Of a DNA stretch of 8,972 nt, positions 5,940 through 8,972 are shown piece after piece. The stretch is from Clostridia bacterium. Its GTDB lineage: Bacteria; Bacillota; Clostridia; Oscillospirales; CAG-272. A program made the position numbers and the translations under genes. Position 1 is the first letter of the stretch. Every line of letters begins with the position of its first letter. The notes under the pieces are model-generated. The model was not told where the DNA came from and made no database searches. It saw only the letters and a list, made by a program, of their open reading frames with translations. Where the stretch lies: positions 1 through 8,972 of the forward strand of contig JAFQWT010000173.1 in NCBI GenBank assembly GCA_017407375.1. The letters run 5' to 3'.

Positions 5940-6200
5940 TTACTTTGGGTTGAGAAGATCCTCGATATTGACCGAGGGATCGGTGTTGGCCGTGGTCACG
6001 GGAGCAACGGTCGTTGTGGCGGCTGTCGTGGCGGCTGTTGCGGCGGCTGTTGTGGCGGCGGGGGCGGCCGTGGTCGTGCCTGCGGTGGTGGTGGCGGCCG
6101 TGGTCACGTCATCGTTTCCGCGGGGCTTGCAGGACGAAGCAACCAGCAAAACCGAGACAAGAATTGCAAACATTAAAACAAAGAGAAGTGAACGCTTCAT
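5940..6200 (-). CDS. Small Thr/Ala-rich lipoprotein, unknown function
   Basis: This 86-residue protein has a basic start (MKRS), a hydrophobic stretch at 5-20 and a lipobox-like VASSC ending at Cys24, so it is probably a membrane-anchored lipoprotein with a 63-residue mature form. The -3 residue is Ala, not the preferred Leu, which weakens the call slightly. Residues 33-72 are almost only Thr and Ala with a few Pro and Val, a pattern seen in extended, sometimes O-glycosylated surface linkers. The C-terminus (DPSVNIEDLLNPK) is short and acidic, with no recognisable domain. GGGAG lies 6 bases before the ATG. It has its own promoter and terminator, so it is a single-gene unit. It could be the anchor-and-linker remnant of a larger lipoprotein, but the stop and terminator are clean. 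Confidence 0.8.
   Translation of the reverse strand: MKRSLLFVLMFAILVSVLLVASSCKPRGNDDVTTAATTTAGTTTAAPAATTAAATAATTAATTTVAPVTTANTDPSVNIEDLLNPK
6013..6060. repeat. Four imperfect 12-bp tandem repeats within the lipoprotein gene
   Basis: Units at 6013-6024, 6025-6036, 6037-6048 and 6049-6060 follow the pattern GTTGTGGCGGCT with one or two changes each. On the coding strand each encodes a tetrapeptide of the type Ala-Ala-Thr-Thr (one is Ala-Ala-Ala-Thr). Because the unit is a whole number of codons, gain or loss would keep the frame. Confidence 0.8.
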
Positions 6201-6230
6201 AGGACTCTCCCTTGCATTTTTCTTTCTTAC

Positions 6231-6259
6231 AGTATACCCGTTTCCCGTGGGGTTGTCAA
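6231..6259 (-). promoter_or_regulatory. Promoter of the small lipoprotein gene
   Basis: On the minus strand a consensus -35 TTGACA (6259-6254) is followed after exactly 17 bases by -10 TATACT (6236-6231). There is no TG extension. By consensus match it is the strongest -35 in the window. The leader is about 25 bases. Its -35 lies 9 bases from the -35 of the divergent ung promoter. Confidence 0.85.
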
Positions 6260-6268
6260 GGGTGGGGA

Positions 6269-6297
6269 TTGATTTTTTTTACCAGACGTGGTATAAT
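6269..6297 (+). promoter_or_regulatory. ung promoter
   Basis: The -35 TTGATT (6269-6274) and perfect -10 TATAAT (6292-6297) are 17 bases apart, and TG at 6289-6290 gives an extended -10. Transcription should start near 6304, about 24 bases before the ung ATG. Confidence 0.85.
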
Positions 6298-6327
6298 CCA
6301 CACAAGACTTTACGTTAGGAGAATACT

Positions 6328-6990
6328 ATGCGGATCGGTAACGACTGGGACGAGGTCATCGGCGCGGAGTTTTCCAAGGAATATTATCTCACCCTGCGCG
6401 AGTTTTTGAAAAGGGAATACGCCACCGCCCACGTGTGCCCCGGGATGTACGACATCTTTACCGCCCTGAAGGAGACCCCCTTTTCCACGGTCAAGGCGGT
6501 GATCCTCGGCCAGGACCCCTACCACGGGGAGGGGCAGGCCCACGGCCTTTGCTTTTCGGTGCGGCAGGGGATCGAGCCGCCGCCCTCCCTTGTCAATATT
6601 TTCAAGGAGCTCGAGAGCGATCTCGGAATTGCCCCGCCCCCGCACGGAGACCTTACGGCGTGGGCAAGGCAGGGGGTGCTTCTCCTTAACACCACGCTGA
6701 CGGTACGCCTCCATTCCCCGATGAGCCACAAGGGCCGTGGGTGGGAGAGCTTTACCGATGCCGTCATTGCCTCACTCAACCAAAAAGAAACGCCCGTGGT
6801 CTTTCTCCTTTGGGGCTCCCACGCCGCGGGCAAGGCCTCCCTCATCACCAACCCCCGCCACACCCTTCTGCGGGCGCCTCACCCCAGCCCGCTTTCGGCG
6901 TATCGCGGATTTTTCGGTTGCCGCCATTTCTCCGCCACCAATGCGATCTTAGAGCGGGGCGGCGTCGCCCCCATCGATTGGCGGCTATAA
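6328..6990 (+). CDS. ung: Uracil-DNA glycosylase, family 1
   Basis: This 220-residue protein removes uracil from DNA as the first step of base excision repair. The catalytic water-activating loop GQDPYHG is at 61-67, with Asp63. The uracil-binding Asn121 lies in LLLNTTLTV. The DNA-intercalation loop HPSPLSAYRGFFG starts at His185, the second catalytic residue. PPPSLVNIFKEL (84-95) is the Pro-rich loop and SHKGRGWE (133-140) is also conserved. Length and motifs are those of a complete family 1 enzyme. AGGAG lies 6 bases before the ATG. It is a single-gene unit between a divergent promoter and a terminator that overlaps its stop codon. Confidence 0.98.
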   Translation: MRIGNDWDEVIGAEFSKEYYLTLREFLKREYATAHVCPGMYDIFTALKETPFSTVKAVILGQDPYHGEGQAHGLCFSVRQGIEPPPSLVNIFKELESDLGIAPPPHGDLTAWARQGVLLLNTTLTVRLHSPMSHKGRGWESFTDAVIASLNQKETPVVFLLWGSHAAGKASLITNPRHTLLRAPHPSPLSAYRGFFGCRHFSATNAILERGGVAPIDWRL

Positions 6991-7023
6991 AGAAAAGCTC
7001 CCGTTTTGGGAGCTTTTCTTTAT
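6987..7023. terminator. Bidirectional terminator overlapping both convergent stop codons
   Basis: A 16-bp stem (6987-7002 with 7008-7023) closes a GTTTT loop. The core GCTCCC/GGGAGC is flanked by A-rich and T-rich arms, so it can terminate ung on the plus strand and the membrane protein gene on the minus strand. The ung stop (6988-6990) and the opposing stop (7022-7020) fall opposite each other in the stem. Confidence 0.88.
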
Positions 7024-7490
7024 GAAAATCTCGAGGTGTACTCTTCCTTTTTGACGGTTGGCGCCTCGGGCTTTTTTCTTTTTTTGAGAAGAAAGCGGAT
7101 GAGGGCGGCTCCCCCTGCGATGGCACCGTAGACCAGGATATAGATGACGATGCCGACAACGTAGGAGGCCGCCGAGGTAAAGGCGAATTGACGGCTCCGC
7201 AGGATCACGATGAAGTAAGCGATGCCGATAATGAGAAAATTGAGCGCCCAGAGGGCAGGGGAGGGGAGGGAGCGGACGCGGAAAAGCTCCCGCGCATAAG
7301 CGACCACGAGGGAAAAGCCGACGATGGTCAAAAGCGAGGCAAAATTCATGCCCGGCTCGGTCTTGCCGGAGGTGGCGGCCTCGATCTTCATCACGGTGAA
7401 AAAGAGCAAGAGGGCGGCCGTGGCAATGGTGGTGCCCAGCATGGTGGCGTGCCAGAGGGCAGAAAAAAAGCGTTTGGTTTTCGGTGACAT
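7020..7490 (-). CDS. Four-span membrane protein of unknown function (possibly DUF3021-like)
   Basis: This 156-residue protein has four likely membrane segments, at about 14-34, 50-68, 79-97 and 108-134, and a charged cytoplasmic tail (KKRKKPEAPTVKKEE). Size, span number and the overall pattern recall small clostridial DUF3021-type membrane proteins, but no residue motif settles this. ATG 7490 is chosen because AAAAAGGAGA lies 7 bases before it. The frame stays open much further upstream, but that extension runs across the promoter and into nusB. It has its own promoter and shares a terminator with ung. Neighbours give no functional clue. Confidence 0.82.
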   Translation of the reverse strand: MSPKTKRFFSALWHATMLGTTIATAALLLFFTVMKIEAATSGKTEPGMNFASLLTIVGFSLVVAYARELFRVRSLPSPALWALNFLIIGIAYFIVILRSRQFAFTSAASYVVGIVIYILVYGAIAGGAALIRFLLKKRKKPEAPTVKKEEYTSRFS

Positions 7491-7520
7491 GGCTTCGTCT
7501 CCTTTTTGTTTACACGCTTT

Positions 7521-7549
7521 AGTATAGCAAAAGCTCCCGCTTTTTGCAA
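7521..7549 (-). promoter_or_regulatory. Promoter of the four-span membrane protein gene
   Basis: On the minus strand -35 TTGCAA (7549-7544) is followed after 17 bases by -10 TATACT (7526-7521), with TGC directly upstream as an extended -10. It lies 24-30 bases before the ribosome binding site and start, as expected. Confidence 0.7.
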
Positions 7550-7597
7550 GCCCCTCCGGAAAGTTACGAAAAAAATAAAAAAAGCGGGCGGAGAAAG

Positions 7598-7626
7598 TTG
7601 ACTTTGCGCGCGAAATGTTATATAAT
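7598..7626 (+). promoter_or_regulatory. nusB promoter
   Basis: The -35 TTGACT (7598-7603) and perfect -10 TATAAT (7621-7626) are 17 bases apart. An A-rich block (about 7570-7583) upstream could act as an UP element. The transcript should start near 7633, giving a leader of about 50 bases that is very AT-rich at first. Confidence 0.85.
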
Positions 7627-7654
7627 CTTATAAAATATAAAATATATAAACCCG

Positions 7655-7685
7655 AAAGGAACGGCACAGCCGCAGTGGTATTATG
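7655..7685 (+). promoter_or_regulatory. Unusually distant ribosome binding site of nusB with intervening hairpin
   Basis: The only clear Shine-Dalgarno-like sequence, AAAGGA (7655-7660), ends 22 bases before the ATG at 7683, too far for normal use. Between them CGGC (7662-7665) and GCCG (7669-7672) can form a small hairpin around ACA. Folding it would shorten the effective distance to about 11 bases. No ATG, GTG or TTG lies in frame between the upstream stop at 7647-7649 and 7683. Confidence 0.45.
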
Positions 7686-8102
7686 AATCGACATCAGGCA
7701 AGAGAATTGGCGTTTTGCCTCCTCTTTGAGCATGAATTTGATAAAGAGAGAAGCGTGGACGAGCTTTACGACGATGCCAAGGCCTCCCGCGAGGTGGAGG
7801 AGAATAAATACGTCCGCACCGTCCTTCGCGGTGTGGCGGAGCATGAGGCGGAGCTGGAGAGCGCGATCGGCGCGGCGGCCCACGGTTGGGCCCTCTCCCG
7901 TATCAGCAAGGTCTCTCTGGCGGTCCTGAAGCTTTCGATGTGTGAGATGCAGTATATGCCCGAGATCCCGCTCCGCGTTTCTCTCAACGAGGCGCTGGAG
8001 CTTGTGAAACGGTATGACGAGGAGGAGGCCCGCCCCTTTGTGAACGGGATCCTCAACACGGCGTTAGAAAAGGCCAAGGAAGCCCGTCCCGATGAGGCCT
8101 GA
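7683..8102 (+). CDS. nusB: Transcription antitermination factor NusB
   Basis: This 139-residue all-helical protein pairs with NusE (ribosomal protein S10) in the antitermination complex on rRNA operons, binding boxA RNA. Family features are present: MNRHQARELAFCLLFE at the start, YVRTVLRGV near 43-51, LSRISKVSLAVLKLSMCEM near 71-89, and RVSLNEALELVKRYDEEEARPFVNGIL near 98-124. Length is usual. The start is fixed by the family N-terminus, although the ribosome binding site is odd. Its last 11 bases overlap the start of the TsaD-like gene, so the two are probably translationally coupled. In Clostridia, nusB is often followed by exonuclease VII genes, which may lie beyond this window. Confidence 0.96.
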   Translation: MNRHQARELAFCLLFEHEFDKERSVDELYDDAKASREVEENKYVRTVLRGVAEHEAELESAIGAAAHGWALSRISKVSLAVLKLSMCEMQYMPEIPLRVSLNEALELVKRYDEEEARPFVNGILNTALEKAKEARPDEA

Positions 8103-8972
8103 GCTTTTTCTCGGGATCGACACGAGCAATTATACGACCTCGGCCGCCGTCCTTGATGCTGAGGGAACGGTGCTTGCCAATGCCAAGCGCCCGCTTGCCG
8201 TGGAGGCGGGGGCACGCGGCCTGCGCCAGTCGGAGGCGGTGTTTTCGCACATCAAAAACCTCCCCTCCCTGATGCAGGAGGTCTCGGGGGTCCTTAGCGG
8301 CGGCGGGCTGGCTGCCGTTGGCGTTTCCGAGGCGCCGCGCCGTGCGGACGGCTCGTACATGCCGTGCTTTCTCTCGGGTGTGGCCGCCGCAGAGGCAGCC
8401 GCGGCGGCGGCCTCGGTCCCGCTGTACCGCTTTTCGCACCAATGCGGCCACTTGGCCGCGGCGATCCTTTCCTCGGGTAGGCATGAGCTTTTCGGCCGCC
8501 CTTTCGGTGCCTTTCACGTGTCGGGCGGTACCACGGAGGTCTTGCACGTCTCCTCGTACACCGAGCGTGGCTTTTCCGTCTCGCTTCTCGGCGGTACGGC
8601 CGACCTGAACGCAGGGCAGCTTATTGACCGCGTCGGCGTGATGCTGGGGCTTCCGTTCCCCTGCGGTCCCGCCCTTGAGGCGCTGGCCGAGACCAATACC
8701 GCGCCCGTGCCGCGCCCGCGCATTTCGGTGCGGGGCCTCACGGCCAACCTTTCGGGGGCCGAGAATCAGGCCGCCGCCCTCTTTGAAAAGACAAAAAACG
8801 CCCCCCTTGTGGCGGCGTACGTTCTTGACCTTGTGGCAAGGACGCTCTCGGCCCTGACCGAGGCGCTCTTTGCGGAGTGCGGGCCGCTCCCCGTCCTTTA
8901 CGCGGGCGGCGTCATGTCCAACCGCCGCATCCGCCGTGCCCTTGCTCCCCTCGGCGAGACCTATTTTGCCGA
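8092..8972 (+). CDS. TsaD/Kae1-like (peptidase M22 family) paralogue, 3' end missing
   Basis: At least 293 residues are encoded, running off the window with no stop. The N-terminus LGIDTSNYTTSAAVLD (7-22) is the first phosphate-binding strand of the ASKHA fold. HQCGH (116-120) preserves the HxxxH metal site of TsaD. SGGTTEVL (144-151) stands where TsaD has SGGHT. AGQLIDRVGVMLGLPFPCGPALEALA (174-199) matches the GEAFDKVAKLLGLPYPGGP region. GGVMSNRRIR (272-281) matches GGVAANxRLR. The loop TsaD uses for RGPGLVG is instead EAPRRADGSYMP (80-91). It is therefore a divergent paralogue rather than the tRNA t6A enzyme itself; its own function is unknown. The ATG lies in the last codons of nusB, with AAGGA 11 bases upstream, so it is in the nusB operon. 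Confidence 0.82.
   Translation, partial: MRPELFLGIDTSNYTTSAAVLDAEGTVLANAKRPLAVEAGARGLRQSEAVFSHIKNLPSLMQEVSGVLSGGGLAAVGVSEAPRRADGSYMPCFLSGVAAAEAAAAAASVPLYRFSHQCGHLAAAILSSGRHELFGRPFGAFHVSGGTTEVLHVSSYTERGFSVSLLGGTADLNAGQLIDRVGVMLGLPFPCGPALEALAETNTAPVPRPRISVRGLTANLSGAENQAAALFEKTKNAPLVAAYVLDLVARTLSALTEALFAECGPLPVLYAGGVMSNRRIRRALAPLGETYFA

Noticed and set aside
7491..7883. A long N-terminal extension of the four-span membrane protein
   Set aside because: It would cross the divergent promoters and run antisense into nusB. The ATG at 7490 has a good ribosome binding site.

Overview
The window carries housekeeping genes of a Gram-positive-type bacterium, most likely a GC-rich member of the Clostridia (Bacillota), perhaps an Oscillospiraceae-like or related gut anaerobe. 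This rests on an RbgA-type ribosome GTPase beside a short single-spanning signal peptidase I, the clostridial form of 2,3-bisphosphoglycerate-independent phosphoglycerate mutase homologue, strong AGGAGG-type ribosome binding sites, TTGACA/TATAAT promoters, and a TsaD-like paralogue directly after nusB. The assignment is inferred from gene content and protein likeness, not from a database search. I see no mobile element, phage gene, tRNA, rRNA or CRISPR array.

Layout. Minus strand 2-2723: an apgM-like gene, lepB and rbgA form a tight operon from one promoter at about 2757-2785. Plus strand 2949-3290: rplS (ribosomal protein L19), with its own promoter and a possibly structured leader. Minus 3372-3710: a HIT-family (HinT-like) hydrolase. 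Plus 3804-5904: a U32-family protein and uppP (undecaprenyl-diphosphatase), four bases apart. Minus 5940-6200: a very small Thr/Ala-rich lipoprotein with the best -35 box in the window. Plus 6328-6990: ung (uracil-DNA glycosylase). Minus 7020-7490: a four-span membrane protein of unknown function. Plus 7683 to the window end: nusB, overlapped by a divergent TsaD/Kae1-like gene that runs off the edge.

The strand changes seven times in 9 kb. Each of the three convergent junctions is closed by one perfect or near-perfect inverted repeat able to terminate both genes. The four divergent junctions hold face-away promoters, except that no clear promoter was found for the U32-uppP operon. All seven promoters found have a 17-bp spacer. 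The five with a weaker -35 box carry an extended -10 (TGn), and the two with a TTGAC -35 do not.

Functional themes are ribosome assembly and translation (RbgA, L19, the U32 protein as a possible tRNA or rRNA modifier, NusB), the cell envelope (LepB, UppP, the lipoprotein, the membrane protein) and DNA repair (Ung). I see no clearly new defence or metabolic system. The best targets for follow-up are the TsaD-like paralogue, the small lipoprotein, the rplS leader, the unusual nusB start region and the altered guanine-specificity motif of RbgA. No stretch longer than about 230 bases lacks a gene.
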